The notes: generated from the letters alone by a model not told the origin. DNA of 64,000 bases from Caulobacter sp. 17J80-11 (GCF_014349105.1 NZ_JACSJI010000004.1:186001-250000), one strand, 5' to 3'; shown: positions 6,868 to 17,184, numbered from the stretch's first letter. Translations and numbers: made by a program.

Positions 6868-7596
6868 ATGAAGCCGGAACTGGCGGTGGTGGCGGGGGCT
6901 TCGGGCGGATTGGGGCGCGCCTTTTGCGAACGCATCATGGCGCGGGGCTCTCACGCCAGGGTCCTGGCCCTCTCGCGCGAGCGGCCGGACGGCTGGGAAG
7001 ACGACGCAAAAAGAGGCTGGGCCAGGATCGACCTGCTCGACGAAGACACGCTTTCCGCGGCGGCCGAGGCGATCGCCCGACAGGGAGAGCCGAGCCTCAT
7101 CATCATCGCGACCGGGCGTCTGCATCGGCCAGGGCTGACACCGGAAAAGAGCTACCGGTCGATCGGACTGGAGGCGCTGACCGAGCTCTTCGCCGTCAAC
7201 GCCGCGGGGCCGGCCTTGCTCGCAAAGCATCTGCTGCCGCTCACGCCGGTGAAATCCCGCAGCGTGTTCGCGGCGCTGTCCGCCCGCGTCGGCAGCATTG
7301 GCGACAACCGGCTGGGCGGATGGCACGCCTACCGCGCGTCGAAGGCGGCGCTCAACATGCTGCTGCACACGATCGCGATCGAGCATCGCCGCCTTCGACC
7401 GCAGGGCGTGTGCGTGGCGCTGCATCCTGGGACGACGGACACTGAACTGAGCAAGCCTTTCCAGGCCGGCGTGCCGCCCGGCAAGCTGTTCGCGCCGGCG
7501 CAGGCTGCGGACGCGCTTCTCGCCGTCATCGACCGGCTAGGTCCGGAAGATTCGGGCGGGTTCTTCGCCTGGGACGGCTCGACCATTCCTTGGTGA
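6868..7596 (+). CDS. Short-chain dehydrogenase/reductase (CsgA-like)
   Basis: This is a predicted NAD(P)-dependent oxidoreductase of the classical SDR fold, 242 aa from ATG 6868 (GGCGGAAG lies upstream; an earlier TTG at 6838 is less likely). The nucleotide-binding motif GASGGLG is at residues 10-16, the NAG-like motif is NAAG, and the catalytic YxxxK is Y155RASK159. The C-terminus with LHPGTTDT and the ending FFAWDGSTIPW is typical of the C-factor/CsgA-like subgroup. The substrate is unknown. It converges on the ABC-F gene. Confidence 0.85.
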   Translation: MKPELAVVAGASGGLGRAFCERIMARGSHARVLALSRERPDGWEDDAKRGWARIDLLDEDTLSAAAEAIARQGEPSLIIIATGRLHRPGLTPEKSYRSIGLEALTELFAVNAAGPALLAKHLLPLTPVKSRSVFAALSARVGSIGDNRLGGWHAYRASKAALNMLLHTIAIEHRRLRPQGVCVALHPGTTDTELSKPFQAGVPPGKLFAPAQAADALLAVIDRLGPEDSGGFFAWDGSTIPW

Positions 7597-7666
7597 CGCG
7601 CAGGGCCCGGGCAGAGGAGGCGCGCCTGCGCCTTCTCCGCTTCGGTTCGAACGGCGGCCCCGCCCG

Positions 7667-9295
<1,629 letters not shown>

Positions 9296-9389
9296 CGGGC
9301 GGTCAGCTACCGCGGCGACGCGCGGAACGCCAGCCTCAGGCCAGGGGCATTTGGTCCTAGCGCCGCCAGCCGCCGCGCCAGCAGTCCTT

Positions 9390-9860
9390 CTATTCGTGGG
9401 TCGCGACCTGCTCGTCGCACGCGCTCACGACGTCGGCGATCCGGGCCGGGGTGAAGCTCGGATGCGCCTCACCCGTGGCGCGCCACTTCCGAAACAAGTC
9501 GCAGGTTTGGGCTTCGACGCGCATCGACCATCGAAATACAGGCAATTGCACGCGCTTCCCGATCAGGTCGGGAACGGCGTCGGGGGACAGCCGAAAGAGA
9601 GCGGCGGCTCGCAAGGCTGACCTTCCAAAACCCCAGCCTGCGGGGGTTTCCGAAAGGAGCGCACAGGCTTCGAGAGCGCCGGAATCGGAGACCAGACAGT
9701 CGACCTGAGATGCGCCGGGGAGGCTGACCATGCGCGCCTCCATGGGATAGTAGCGCGTCAATTCTTCTGCCGTGGGCGCCACCGCCCACCTCACGACCTG
9801 CGGCTCGACTGACGGCGCTGCGGCGGCTTGCAGTGCGATAGCCGCAAAGGTCGAAAACAC
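9390..9860 (-). CDS. Secreted TonB-C-like protein, 156 aa
   Basis: A short signal peptide (MFSTFAAIALQAAAA) precedes a domain that resembles the TonB C-terminal fold. It has a proline-rich entry (VAPTAEELTRYYP), a conserved Gly/Cys strand (QVDCLVSDSGALEAC), and GWGFGRSALRAAALFRLSP, which corresponds to the usual helix of that domain. It has no N-terminal membrane anchor, so it is not a canonical TonB energy transducer. A similar gene is present at 56260. A periplasmic role is inferred. Confidence 0.6.
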   Translation of the reverse strand: MFSTFAAIALQAAAAPSVEPQVVRWAVAPTAEELTRYYPMEARMVSLPGASQVDCLVSDSGALEACALLSETPAGWGFGRSALRAAALFRLSPDAVPDLIGKRVQLPVFRWSMRVEAQTCDLFRKWRATGEAHPSFTPARIADVVSACDEQVATHE

Positions 9861-10021
9861 GCACGCCTCCCAAGGTCCCCGTGCCCGCTCTAACCTGGGC
9901 TGCGGACGGGACGCTTAAGGCAAAGTGTCGCGGCCGCGGACGTGGCCCGGCTCGGCGAGCGCCGGTCGCCAAGCGGGGCCGTCGCTGCTAGCGTTGCGGG
10001 GCGGCGCGCGTCGGGGGGCGC

Positions 10022-10522
10022 ATGGACGAGCGGCAGACCCAGTTCCACCTGCACGAATACGACGCGCTGCGGGGCGAGATCGTGGCCCTGGTGGTGGCGA
10101 TGAACCGGCTGGTGCAGTTCGGCATGACCGCGGTGGCGGCGGCGTCGGCCTGGGTCCTGACGGTCACCCACCGCGACGGCCCCACCTGGATGTGGACGGC
10201 CGCCGCCTGGCTGCCGTTCTGGTTCTCGGTCCTGGTGGCGTTCCACTACACCCAGCTGCGCGGCCAGGTGCGCAAGCTGTCGCGCTACACCGTCAAGCTG
10301 GAGGCGGAGCTGGGCGCCGCCGACCTGGGCTGGGAGCGTTCGCCCGAACGCGTGGCCGGCGGGCGGGCCGGGTCGATCAGCTTCAGCACCCGGGTGATGC
10401 TGGGCGCCATGCACGTGCTGACCCTGGCGCTGGGTATCAGCCTGACCCTGCAGCTCTACGTCCCGCCCGAGTGGTTCGAACAGCTGCCGCTGGCCTGTCA
10501 GGTGCTGGAGACGTGCGGGTAG
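10022..10522 (+). CDS. Membrane protein, 166 aa, three spans
   Basis: The N-terminus (MDERQTQFHLHEYDALRGEI) is soluble and helical. Hydrophobic spans follow at about residues 33-50, 55-76 and 124-146, with a charged cytosolic loop between the second and third (RKLSRYTVKLEAELG). Two C-terminal cysteines (ACQVLETC) may face the periplasm. No family is recognised. A REP1 copy lies 25 bases after the stop. Confidence 0.65.
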   Translation: MDERQTQFHLHEYDALRGEIVALVVAMNRLVQFGMTAVAAASAWVLTVTHRDGPTWMWTAAAWLPFWFSVLVAFHYTQLRGQVRKLSRYTVKLEAELGAADLGWERSPERVAGGRAGSISFSTRVMLGAMHVLTLALGISLTLQLYVPPEWFEQLPLACQVLETCG

Positions 10523-10547
10523 GCGGGATGTCGGGCTTGCCGGCTGT

Positions 10548-10577
10548 GAATGTCCGCTTTGGGTGGTGAGCGGACAT
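10548..10577 (+). repeat. REP1 hairpin copy 13 (variant loop)
   Basis: GGTGGTG loop variant between two same-strand genes, 25 bases after a stop codon. Confidence 0.9.
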
Positions 10578-10633
10578 CACCTATGCCAGCTTGGCAGGAG
10601 GTCCGTGGTGGCTGGTCGTGTGGTGGGGCTGAA

Positions 10634-10981
10634 ATGTTCAAGTGGTTGTTTGGGAGCCGCAGGAAGCGATTGAGCCAGTATGACTTGATCGACCCCATCC
10701 TTTCCCAGTGGGCCGAGAAGCACTCACTACATTGGTATTCCGAGTATCAGGACACCGCTGTCAGGACCTTTTATCTGAACCCCGAAAAAAGGGATCGCAT
10801 TCAGGTGTCCGTTGATGCCCCGGAAGATGGAAAAACAGTCGTTCGCGTCGGGCAGCTTCGAAAGGGATTGTCTAGGCTTAGCCGGCGCGTAGAGATCCCA
10901 ACGGCGTTAGCGGACCTTGCTCCAGCGCTCGATGAAGCCTTGAAAATTGCAAACGACTGGCTCGCCGAAGGCGATAACTAA
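10634..10981 (+). CDS. Hypothetical protein, 115 aa
   Basis: The natural start is ATG 10634 (MFKWLFGSRRKR); the longer frame begins inside a REP1. The protein has a basic N-terminus, a beta-rich middle (DRIQVSVDAPEDGKTVVRVG) and a C-terminal helix (LDEALKIANDWLAE). Codon use is less GC-rich than in neighbouring long genes, a hint of transfer. The domain shape resembles small orphan or immunity-type proteins, but nothing specific can be claimed. REP1 copy 14 begins 10 bases after the stop. Confidence 0.6.
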   Translation: MFKWLFGSRRKRLSQYDLIDPILSQWAEKHSLHWYSEYQDTAVRTFYLNPEKRDRIQVSVDAPEDGKTVVRVGQLRKGLSRLSRRVEIPTALADLAPALDEALKIANDWLAEGDN

Positions 10982-10991
10982 CGCCCGGCCT

Positions 10992-11019
10992 AATGTCCGC
11001 TTTGGGTCGGAAGCGGACA
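10992..11019 (+). repeat. REP1 hairpin copy 14
   Basis: Near-consensus copy with GGGTCGG at the loop edge, 10 bases after a stop codon. Confidence 0.9.
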
Positions 11020-11082
11020 ATCACCGCTTCCGGCAGAGAGCCTGATCGGGCAGGCTCCCGCCAAGTCGGCATGGGGGCACAG

Positions 11083-11259
11083 ATGATCGGCGAAGGTTTC
11101 TCAATCAACTCGCTGTTGATGGCGGGGTTGGGGCTGCTCGTCGTCATCGTAGTGCAGCTCTGGGCCGTCCTGGACCGGCTGCGGAAGCTCTGGGATCAGC
11201 AGGCTTACATCATTGGACGCACCCTGCCGGAAATCGAGCCGGATGCCGAAGAGGCGTGA
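11083..11259 (+). CDS. Small single-span membrane protein, 58 aa
   Basis: ATG 11083 (MIGEGFSINSLLM) has GGGGG five bases upstream and is preferred to ATG 11071. A single hydrophobic span (residues about 9-28, LLMAGLGLLVVIVVQLWAVL) is followed by a charged cytosolic tail ending in EIEPDAEEA. No family was recognised. The stop is 5 bases from REP1 copy 15. Confidence 0.5.
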   Translation: MIGEGFSINSLLMAGLGLLVVIVVQLWAVLDRLRKLWDQQAYIIGRTLPEIEPDAEEA

Positions 11260-11264
11260 TCGAT

Positions 11265-11295
11265 GAATGTCCGCTTAGGGTCGAAAGCGGACATT
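11265..11295 (+). repeat. REP1 hairpin copy 15
   Basis: Near-consensus copy (one change, TTAGGG), 5 bases after a stop codon. Confidence 0.9.
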
Positions 11296-11348
11296 GGCGG
11301 GCGTTGACATTCCGCCTCTGATTACGTGACTGAGCGTAGGTGGGCTGA

Positions 11349-11645
11349 ATGACCAGACATCAACTTGCACTGCTCGCCCAAGCGTTTCTCGACGCGCACA
11401 TGCCCGTGTCGGCCAACGGCCATAGGTTTGTCGTAGTCGAGGATGCGATCCGGGAGGCGGGCGACGGATGGTTTGTGCCATACGCCAACGAACGGTTCCT
11501 CAAAACGCGCGATATCATGGACTCTGACGTCGGAAACGCGCCGGTCTTCATCGCCCGAGACGGCCTCATTGGATTTCGCCTGCGCGACGAGAGTCCGTTC
11601 CAAACTGTGGGTCACATCTCTGATTTTGGCGTGGGCGACCGCTAA
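11349..11645 (+). CDS. Imm35/YrhB-like protein, 98 aa
   Basis: The protein fits the pattern of YrhB/Imm35-type domains: a first helix (LALLAQAFLDAHM), a strand (RFVVVEDAIREAGDGWFVPYANERFL), then DVGNAPVFIARDGLIGFRLRDESPF. In other bacteria these domains occur in polymorphic-toxin immunity proteins, but no toxin gene is recognisable next door. It is soluble with no signal peptide. The assignment rests on motif order only. Confidence 0.6.
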   Translation: MTRHQLALLAQAFLDAHMPVSANGHRFVVVEDAIREAGDGWFVPYANERFLKTRDIMDSDVGNAPVFIARDGLIGFRLRDESPFQTVGHISDFGVGDR

Positions 11646-11681
11646 GGCGGGAAGCCGCCGTCGGCGCGTGGCCTAAGCGCC

Positions 11682-11712
11682 GAATGTCCGCTTTGGGTCG
11701 AAAGCGGACATT
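11682..11712 (+). repeat. REP1 hairpin copy 16
   Basis: Full consensus copy with the outer GAATGT/ACATTC extension of the stem, 36 bases after the Imm35-like gene. Confidence 0.9.
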
Positions 11713-11749
11713 CACATAGATACATTCAGCACCCGTCTGGAGCCCACAA

Positions 11750-12655
11750 GTGTCCGCGGACAAGCGCAAATTCTGGCCGGCCGCAGTCCTGCTAGTAGTC
11801 TTCGCCCTCGTCGCAGGGAGCGGCTTCGCGTCCGCGCTCTCCATCGCCGGAAAGGCGGCCCGGGTGGCGGGCGGGCGCGCCTACTGCCTGCAGGTCGGCG
11901 AGAGGACCGGGTATCGGCCCGTGCTGGGGTTAATCGATCTGGCGCGGTTCACCACGGGGTCGCCGCACGCCTTGCGGTATCACGCCGTCCTGGCGGTGCA
12001 GGAGCCGGGAGACTGGCGGCTGTACAATTGGTCGTACCGGAGTTGGGACTGGGACCCGCTCCCCGCCGTGCCGACGCTGCGTTGTGTTCCGCGCGCCCGA
12101 TACGCCGATCGCCTGACCTGGCGGCGCGATCGGGCGGCGGTGGCACAGCCGCGGGATTACTTCGCGAGATTGGGGACCAAGAGCTACGTGGTCCCGGCGG
12201 GCTTTCGCGCCCTCGCTGACGCAGACGACCCCGCCTCGCTCTACTTCGACGCGCGGGGGGGCGAATTCGAAAAGCCCCATGCGAACGAGCAGGCGCCGGG
12301 CCCCGGATACTGGAGGGTCGGGGTCGAGTTTCGCTCCCGCCTCTGGATTGAATCGCTCGTGGAGGGGAAGCCCGCGCTGGCCCTCACGGCGTCCCCGCCG
12401 CCCCCGACCGGATCGCCCGCCACCTACGTCGCGCGGGACGGGCAGGGACAAGTACGAACTGTCATCCTCTGCTCCAGGGCGAGCGCGCTAAACCCAGCGC
12501 CTTGCCAGCACTGGTTCTACGCTGACGACGCGATGTGGAGCTTCCGGCAGACGGTCGCCGACCTGCCGAACTGGGAGCGCCTGGAAGCGAACCTGCGTCG
12601 GAGAGTCGGTTCGTTCGAGGCGGCGGGCGCGCGGTGCGAAGCCGGCGTTTGCTGA
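11750..12655 (+). CDS. Exported hypothetical protein, 301 aa
   Basis: The start is GTG 11750 (reads MSADKRKFW). An N-terminal hydrophobic segment (residues about 9-29) acts as a signal peptide or anchor. The remaining ~270 residues are aromatic-rich (YNWSYRSWDWDP, WRVGVEFRSRLW) with five or more cysteines towards the C-terminus (ILCSRASALNPAPC, ARCEAGVC), suggesting disulfides outside the cytosol. No known domain is recognised. It is flanked on both sides by REP1 copies. Confidence 0.6.
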   Translation: MSADKRKFWPAAVLLVVFALVAGSGFASALSIAGKAARVAGGRAYCLQVGERTGYRPVLGLIDLARFTTGSPHALRYHAVLAVQEPGDWRLYNWSYRSWDWDPLPAVPTLRCVPRARYADRLTWRRDRAAVAQPRDYFARLGTKSYVVPAGFRALADADDPASLYFDARGGEFEKPHANEQAPGPGYWRVGVEFRSRLWIESLVEGKPALALTASPPPPTGSPATYVARDGQGQVRTVILCSRASALNPAPCQHWFYADDAMWSFRQTVADLPNWERLEANLRRRVGSFEAAGARCEAGVC

Positions 12656-12719
12656 GACCAAAGCGTATCTCCGCGCCGCCCGACCCGTGGCGCTGTGAGG
12701 GAAACATCGGCCCTGCGCC

Positions 12720-12748
12720 GAATGTCCGCTTTGGGTCGAAAGCGGACG
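12720..12748 (+). repeat. REP1 hairpin copy 17 with half copy
   Basis: A consensus copy, followed at about 12756-12773 by a second right half (GGGTGGAAAGCGGAC). Confidence 0.85.
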
Positions 12749-12825
12749 TGCGCCCGGGGTGGAAAGCGGACGCGGGGCCGGGAGCGGGCGTTTGACGCTC
12801 GGGCGGCCACTGCCATAGTCGGGCG

Positions 12826-13491
12826 ATGCCGAGCCAGGACGATTTCATCAGGGTGGAGACCTTGGCGCGCCTCGCGCTCGCCGATCCGCGGGCGAGCGCC
12901 TACGCGCCGTGGCTCGCCGCCAAGGGGGCGGGCCTGAAGGCGCAGGCGAAGGCCGCGCTCGAGGCGTTCCTGAAGCGGGCCGAGGCGTGGCCGGAGGACG
13001 GCAAGAGAGGCTTCGTCGCGTGGCTCGACGGCGCGCGCGAAGGGCTGGACGACCCGGGAGCTGTCACGCCGCATCCCGTGATGACGCGCCTGGTGCTGCC
13101 CACGCTCAGAACCTGGGCCGAGGCCGAGCCCCAGGCCGGCGAGCCCCACCTCTACCTCGGGCGGTTCCATGACTGGACGCTCGACCTTACGCCCCCGGTC
13201 GACCACTTTCGCCGGGCTTTCGAGCGGGCCCCTGATCTCGTGGCGGCCCGGCGCGGGCTGGTCCTGGCCATGATCGACATAGTCGAGCGCAACCAGCACC
13301 ACGACCCGGCCGACTACCTCGGCGACCGGGACGAAGACGTCGCCCGGATGGAGGAGGCGCTGAGCCTGGCGCAGGGTTTGCCGGACGCAGCGGAGGCCGA
13401 CGAGCTTGGCCGGCACGCGGCCGTCCTGCGAGATCGCGCGAGCGGCGCGATCACCGGGGGTGGCCTGGCGACGTACTCGTTCCCGACCTGA
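12826..13491 (+). CDS. Hypothetical protein, 221 aa
   Basis: A soluble, helix-rich protein from ATG 12826 with a regular pattern of alanine-rich helices. The centre reads GEPHLYLGRFHDWTLDLTPPVDHFRRAFE, reminiscent of tetratricopeptide-type proteins that count prior elements (ARRGLVLAMIDIVE). No catalytic motif is seen. The stop codon lies 4 bases before REP1 copy 18. The next gene is convergent. Confidence 0.65.
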   Translation: MPSQDDFIRVETLARLALADPRASAYAPWLAAKGAGLKAQAKAALEAFLKRAEAWPEDGKRGFVAWLDGAREGLDDPGAVTPHPVMTRLVLPTLRTWAEAEPQAGEPHLYLGRFHDWTLDLTPPVDHFRRAFERAPDLVAARRGLVLAMIDIVERNQHHDPADYLGDRDEDVARMEEALSLAQGLPDAAEADELGRHAAVLRDRASGAITGGGLATYSFPT

Positions 13492-13495
13492 GCCT

Positions 13496-13525
13496 GATGT
13501 CTGCTTTGGGTCAAAAGCGGACGTT
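13496..13525 (+). repeat. REP1 hairpin copy 18
   Basis: Near-consensus copy 4 bases after the stop of the 221-aa gene. Confidence 0.85.
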
Positions 13526-13564
13526 TTCGATGCCGCCCTCGACCCCGTGAGGCGTCGCTAGCCG

Positions 13565-13594
13565 CAATGTCCGCTTTGGTGGGTGAGCGGACAT
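13565..13594 (+). repeat. REP1 hairpin copy 19 (variant loop)
   Basis: GGGTG loop variant, 9 bases from the stop of the minus-strand gene at 13604. With copy 18 it fills the gap between two convergent genes. Confidence 0.85.
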
Positions 13595-13603
13595 CGGCGG
13601 GTA

Positions 13604-14083
13604 TCAGGTCGTTTCGTATTTCCAACCGCCGGGATGGCGCAGAAGGACGGCCGCGCTGTAGCCTTCCGGCTCGGGCATAATGCCCTGCGAGGCACTCCAC
13701 AGTTCGATCCGATCTGTCTTGAGCCGCATGAATACGGTCGCAGGGTTCTCTGGGCCTCCTGGATTCCAGCGGTCGTGAGCCGGGGTCCAGGTCGCGCGCT
13801 TGAGTTCGATATCTTCCACCACCTCGGCAGGGCCGGCCAGGCAGACGTAGCTGCGCCGATCGTCGCTTTGATAGAGAAGCGTGAGCCGCTTGAAGCGCTC
13901 GATCTCTCGCACCTTCCGACACCGCCGGTTGGTGATGACGTTGACGGTCCAGTCGTCCTGGACCCGCATGGGTTGGACCACGCGCACGTTTGCGCCGCCG
14001 GCCTCCGCCTGCGTGCCGGCGACACAAAAGGCGACGTTATCGACAAGCGCGCGCGCGACGGTGAGCAAGCGTTCCGTATCCAT
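13604..14083 (-). CDS. Pyridoxamine 5'-phosphate oxidase-like (flavin-binding split barrel) protein
   Basis: ATG 14083 gives 159 aa (MDTERLLTVARALVDN). The pattern matches the PNPOx-like/general stress protein 26 family: an N-terminal helix, FCVAGTQAEAG, VRVVQPM, DDWTVNVITNRRCRKVREI, then LLYQSDDRRSYVCLAGPAEVVED and the ending WNPGGPENPATVFMRLK. Members bind FMN or related cofactors. The activity of this one is not predicted. No signal peptide is present. It is convergent with the 221-aa gene. Confidence 0.8.
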   Translation of the reverse strand: MDTERLLTVARALVDNVAFCVAGTQAEAGGANVRVVQPMRVQDDWTVNVITNRRCRKVREIERFKRLTLLYQSDDRRSYVCLAGPAEVVEDIELKRATWTPAHDRWNPGGPENPATVFMRLKTDRIELWSASQGIMPEPEGYSAAVLLRHPGGWKYETT

Positions 14084-14124
14084 AGCCCAGCCTCCACCTC
14101 GCGCCACTCTGCCACCCAGCCACA

Positions 14125-14150
14125 GGTCCGCAAGGGGGCGAGAGCGGACG
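14125..14150 (+). repeat. Degenerate REP1 copy 20
   Basis: GGTCCGCAAGGGGGCGAGAGCGGACG keeps the stem. This is the last REP1-like copy in the window. Confidence 0.5.
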
Positions 14151-14153
14151 CGC

Positions 14154-14204
14154 CGCCCGGTGGGCTTCAGCTGGGTGCCGACTTTCGTCCGGACAGACGG
14201 GGTT
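14154..14204 (+). repeat. REP3 half element
   Basis: GGTGGGCTTCAGCTGGG followed by CCGACTTTCGTCCGG corresponds to the right half of the REP3 family (full copies at 17185, 30861 and 34025). Confidence 0.6.
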
Positions 14205-14211
14205 GGGAGCG

Positions 14212-15435
14212 TCAGCCCCCCGACGTGTCGAACACCACCTGGTCGTAGTTCCAGAGCTGTTCGAAGAAGTCCCGGGCGGCGTCGGCCTGACCGCTCCCGC
14301 CTGCGATCTCGGCGATGGTCCGCCGCCCGTCGACGGCGGCCAGCAGGCGTTCCTGGTCCGCGTCGATCGGCAGGTAGAGGTCGGTGTAGGTGTGGGTCCG
14401 GTTGATCAGCACGGCGACGGCGCCGGGCGGCAGGTTATCGCGCACGGCGATGGCGTCGGGGATCCGCACCGGAACGTACTCGCGCCACGCCTGGCCGCCG
14501 AAGTCAACGGCGGCCGGCCGGTCGCCGCGCCAGGCCACGACGGTGTGGCGGGCCATGGTTCCGCGGAACAGCTCCATGGCGGCGTACTGCTCGTGGGCCG
14601 GCAGGCGCGCGAGCCTCGGCGCGTGCGGGGTGCTGGCCGGGGCGCCGCACTGCGGAAGGTAGGGCGCCTGGCGCTGCCAGCGCCCGAACGCCAGGTCGGC
14701 GGCGGCCAGGGCGCCCTGCAGCTGGGGGACGGAATAGGCGCGATCCTGGGGGTTGAGCAGGGCGTCGGCCAGGCCTTCGCGGGTCAGCAGGTCCGGCGAC
14801 TTGCGCAGCATCGGCACGAGCGGATGGTCCGGCGGCAGCGCCTTGAGGCTGACGATCAGATCCAGCACGTCGGCGGCGGTCGGCTCCAGCCCGAGGCGTC
14901 GGCAGTAGTCCTGGATCAGGTAGATCCCGGCGCGGCCGTAGGGGGCGTAGACCATCAGCTGCAGGGCGCCCGCGGCCTCGAGCACCGCGGCCAGCGCCCG
15001 CAGGCCGGCGTCGGGATCGGGCAGGTGGTGCAGCACCCCGGTGCAGACCACGTGGTCGAAGCTCTGGCCCAGCTCGCCGGCGCGCTCGAGCGGCAGCGCG
15101 TGGAGCTGCAGGTTGTCCAGCTGGTATCGCCGCTTCAGGGCCTCCGAGGCGGCGAGGCTGGAGGCGCTGACGTCGATCCCGGTCACCCGCGCGCGCGGCC
15201 AGCGCAGGGCGATCTTCGCCGCCTGCGACGTGCCGCAGCCGGCTGCCAGGACGCTGAAGTCGTCGCGATAGGGCTGGTCCGGCCAGAGCAGGTGGAAGTC
15301 CGCGCGCCGGCGGCCCTCGTCCCACTTGCGGGCGTAGCCGTCCAGGTCGTCCACCGCCGGCGGGTAGGGATGGGCCTCGTAGAAGGCGCCCACCTTCGCG
15401 GCGACGGCGGCGAGCGCCGCTTCGCTATCGGTCAT
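14212..15435 (-). CDS. Class I SAM-dependent methyltransferase with C-terminal winged-helix-like tail
   Basis: ATG 15435 (MTDSEAALAAVAAKV) gives 407 aa. The methyltransferase core begins around residue 55: motif I is LAAGCGTSQAA, motif II contains VTGIDVSASSL, and the post-motif reads HVVCTGVLHHLPDPDAGL. The C-terminal ~80 residues (DGRRTIAEIAGG and FEQLWNYDQVVFDT) look like the winged-helix tails found in peptide-modifying and tetratricopeptide-linked methyltransferases. The substrate is unknown. It lies next to the arylsulfatase on the same strand, about 70 bases apart. Confidence 0.8.
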   Translation of the reverse strand: MTDSEAALAAVAAKVGAFYEAHPYPPAVDDLDGYARKWDEGRRRADFHLLWPDQPYRDDFSVLAAGCGTSQAAKIALRWPRARVTGIDVSASSLAASEALKRRYQLDNLQLHALPLERAGELGQSFDHVVCTGVLHHLPDPDAGLRALAAVLEAAGALQLMVYAPYGRAGIYLIQDYCRRLGLEPTAADVLDLIVSLKALPPDHPLVPMLRKSPDLLTREGLADALLNPQDRAYSVPQLQGALAAADLAFGRWQRQAPYLPQCGAPASTPHAPRLARLPAHEQYAAMELFRGTMARHTVVAWRGDRPAAVDFGGQAWREYVPVRIPDAIAVRDNLPPGAVAVLINRTHTYTDLYLPIDADQERLLAAVDGRRTIAEIAGGSGQADAARDFFEQLWNYDQVVFDTSGG

Positions 15436-15507
15436 GCTCGGTGCAACCCGCCCATGCGCGGGGAAGGTCCCGCGCATGGGCGGCCACACTGAGCCAGGGG
15501 ACGCTCC

Positions 15508-17028
15508 CTAGCCCTTCGCGGGTGCGGGCGTCTTGAGCTGCTCCATCACGGCGTCGAGGTTGAACGACGCCGCCTTCTGCCTAGGCGGGAACTGGACGTA
15601 GCTCTGGATCTCCCCCGCCACCACGTCCTGCATCAGGTACATCTGCGGGGCGTGATCGACCATCCAGTCCCAGTAGGTGTTGGAGTTGAAGTCCGCCCGC
15701 TCGAACGGGTCGCGACGCAGGTTCACGATGTGGGGCAGCCGCAGCTTCACGAACGGCTCGGCCCACTGCTGCATCTGATGGGCCCGCTGCACAGCCAGGT
15801 TGAACTTGTAGTCGCCCACCCGCACGGCCATCACGTCGCCGTCGTCGCTGATGTAGAAGACGGCGTTTCTCGGGCTCTCCTTCGCCTCGCCGGTCAGGTA
15901 GGGGAGCTGGTTGTAGCCGTCGAGATGGACCTTGAAGTTCAGCCCGTTGAGGGTCGTGCCCTTCAGCAGCCGCTCGGTGACCGTGGTGTCGCCGGCCGCC
16001 GCCAGCAGGGTGGGGAACATGTCGATGTGCGACATGATCCCGTTCAGCACCGTTCCGGGCTTGATCTTGCCGGGCCAGCGGAAGTGCGCGGCCACGCGCC
16101 AGCCGCCCTCCCAGTTGCTGTCCTTCTGACCGCGGTAGGGCGTGTTGGCGCCGTCCGGCCAGGTGTCGTTCTCGGGCCCGTTGTCGGTCGAGTACATGAC
16201 GATGGTGTTGTCGGCGATGCCCAGCTCGTCGAGCTTGTCGAGCATCATGCCGATCTGCTCGTCATGGACCACCATGCGGTCGCTGTAGGGGTCCTGGCCG
16301 CTCTTGCCGAGGTTCTTCTCGGCGACGTGCGTCCTAAAGTGCATGGCGGTGGAGTTGTACCAGAGGAAGAACGGCTGGTCGGCCTTGGCCTGTTCTTCCA
16401 TCCATTCCAGCGCGCGCGCGGTGATCTCCTCGTCGATCGTCTCCATCCGCTTCTTGGTCAGCGGGCCGGTGTCGACGACGGTCTGCTTGCCGACGCGGCC
16501 CCAGCGGGGGTCGGTGGTCGCATCGTCCTTGTCGGTGGCCTTGCAGTCCAGCACGCCGCGCGGGCCGAACTTCTCCTTGAACCCCGGGTCCTTCGGATAG
16601 TCGGGCAGTTCGGGCTCTTCCTCGGCGTTCAGGTGGTAGAGGTTGCCGAAGAACACGTCGAAGCCGTGGACGGTCGGAAGGTATTCGTTGCGGTCGCCCA
16701 GGTGGTTCTTGCCGAACTGGCCGGTGGCGTAGCCCAGCGCCTTCAGGGCGTCGGCGATGGTCGGGTCTTCCTTCTGCAGGCCGACCGTAGCGCCCGGCAT
16801 GCCGACCTTGGTCAGGCCGGTGCGGATCGGGTTCTGACCGCAGATGAAGCTGGCCCGGCCGGCCGTGCAGCTCTGCTGGGCGTAGTAGTCGGTGCACATC
16901 GCCCCTTCCTCGGCGATGCGGTCGATGTTGGGGGTGCGGTAACCCATCGCGCCACGGCTGTTGTGGCTGATGTTCCAGAACCCGATGTCGTCGCCCCACA
17001 GGATGAGGATGTTGGGCTTGTTCGCCAT
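15508..17028 (-). CDS. Arylsulfatase (type I sulfatase)
   Basis: This 506-residue sulfatase hydrolyses sulfate esters. Metal-binding D13/D14 (WGDDIG) and the modification site C54 in SCTAGRASF are present. The cysteine must become formylglycine for activity. Later active-site residues lie in FGKNHLGDR, FLWYNSTAMHF and STDNGPE. The motif is C-x-A-x-R rather than the commoner C-x-P-x-R. No signal peptide is present, so the enzyme is probably cytosolic. Length fits the family. Upstream sequence holds a REP3 copy and no evident partner such as a sulfatase-maturing enzyme. Confidence 0.9.
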   Translation of the reverse strand: MANKPNILILWGDDIGFWNISHNSRGAMGYRTPNIDRIAEEGAMCTDYYAQQSCTAGRASFICGQNPIRTGLTKVGMPGATVGLQKEDPTIADALKALGYATGQFGKNHLGDRNEYLPTVHGFDVFFGNLYHLNAEEEPELPDYPKDPGFKEKFGPRGVLDCKATDKDDATTDPRWGRVGKQTVVDTGPLTKKRMETIDEEITARALEWMEEQAKADQPFFLWYNSTAMHFRTHVAEKNLGKSGQDPYSDRMVVHDEQIGMMLDKLDELGIADNTIVMYSTDNGPENDTWPDGANTPYRGQKDSNWEGGWRVAAHFRWPGKIKPGTVLNGIMSHIDMFPTLLAAAGDTTVTERLLKGTTLNGLNFKVHLDGYNQLPYLTGEAKESPRNAVFYISDDGDVMAVRVGDYKFNLAVQRAHQMQQWAEPFVKLRLPHIVNLRRDPFERADFNSNTYWDWMVDHAPQMYLMQDVVAGEIQSYVQFPPRQKAASFNLDAVMEQLKTPAPAKG

Positions 17029-17184
17029 GGTGCGCGCTCCGGGCCGTGACGCCCGGCCGGGCGTCGTCGAGCGCTATTTCGAACCACCCGGCGAGCGGCG
17101 GCCATCGGCAAAAGCTGGTAGGCCGCCGTTGGAATGACCTTACGTCGGCGCGCCCCCCCGGTCGGGGAGGCGCGCTCGTCCTTC

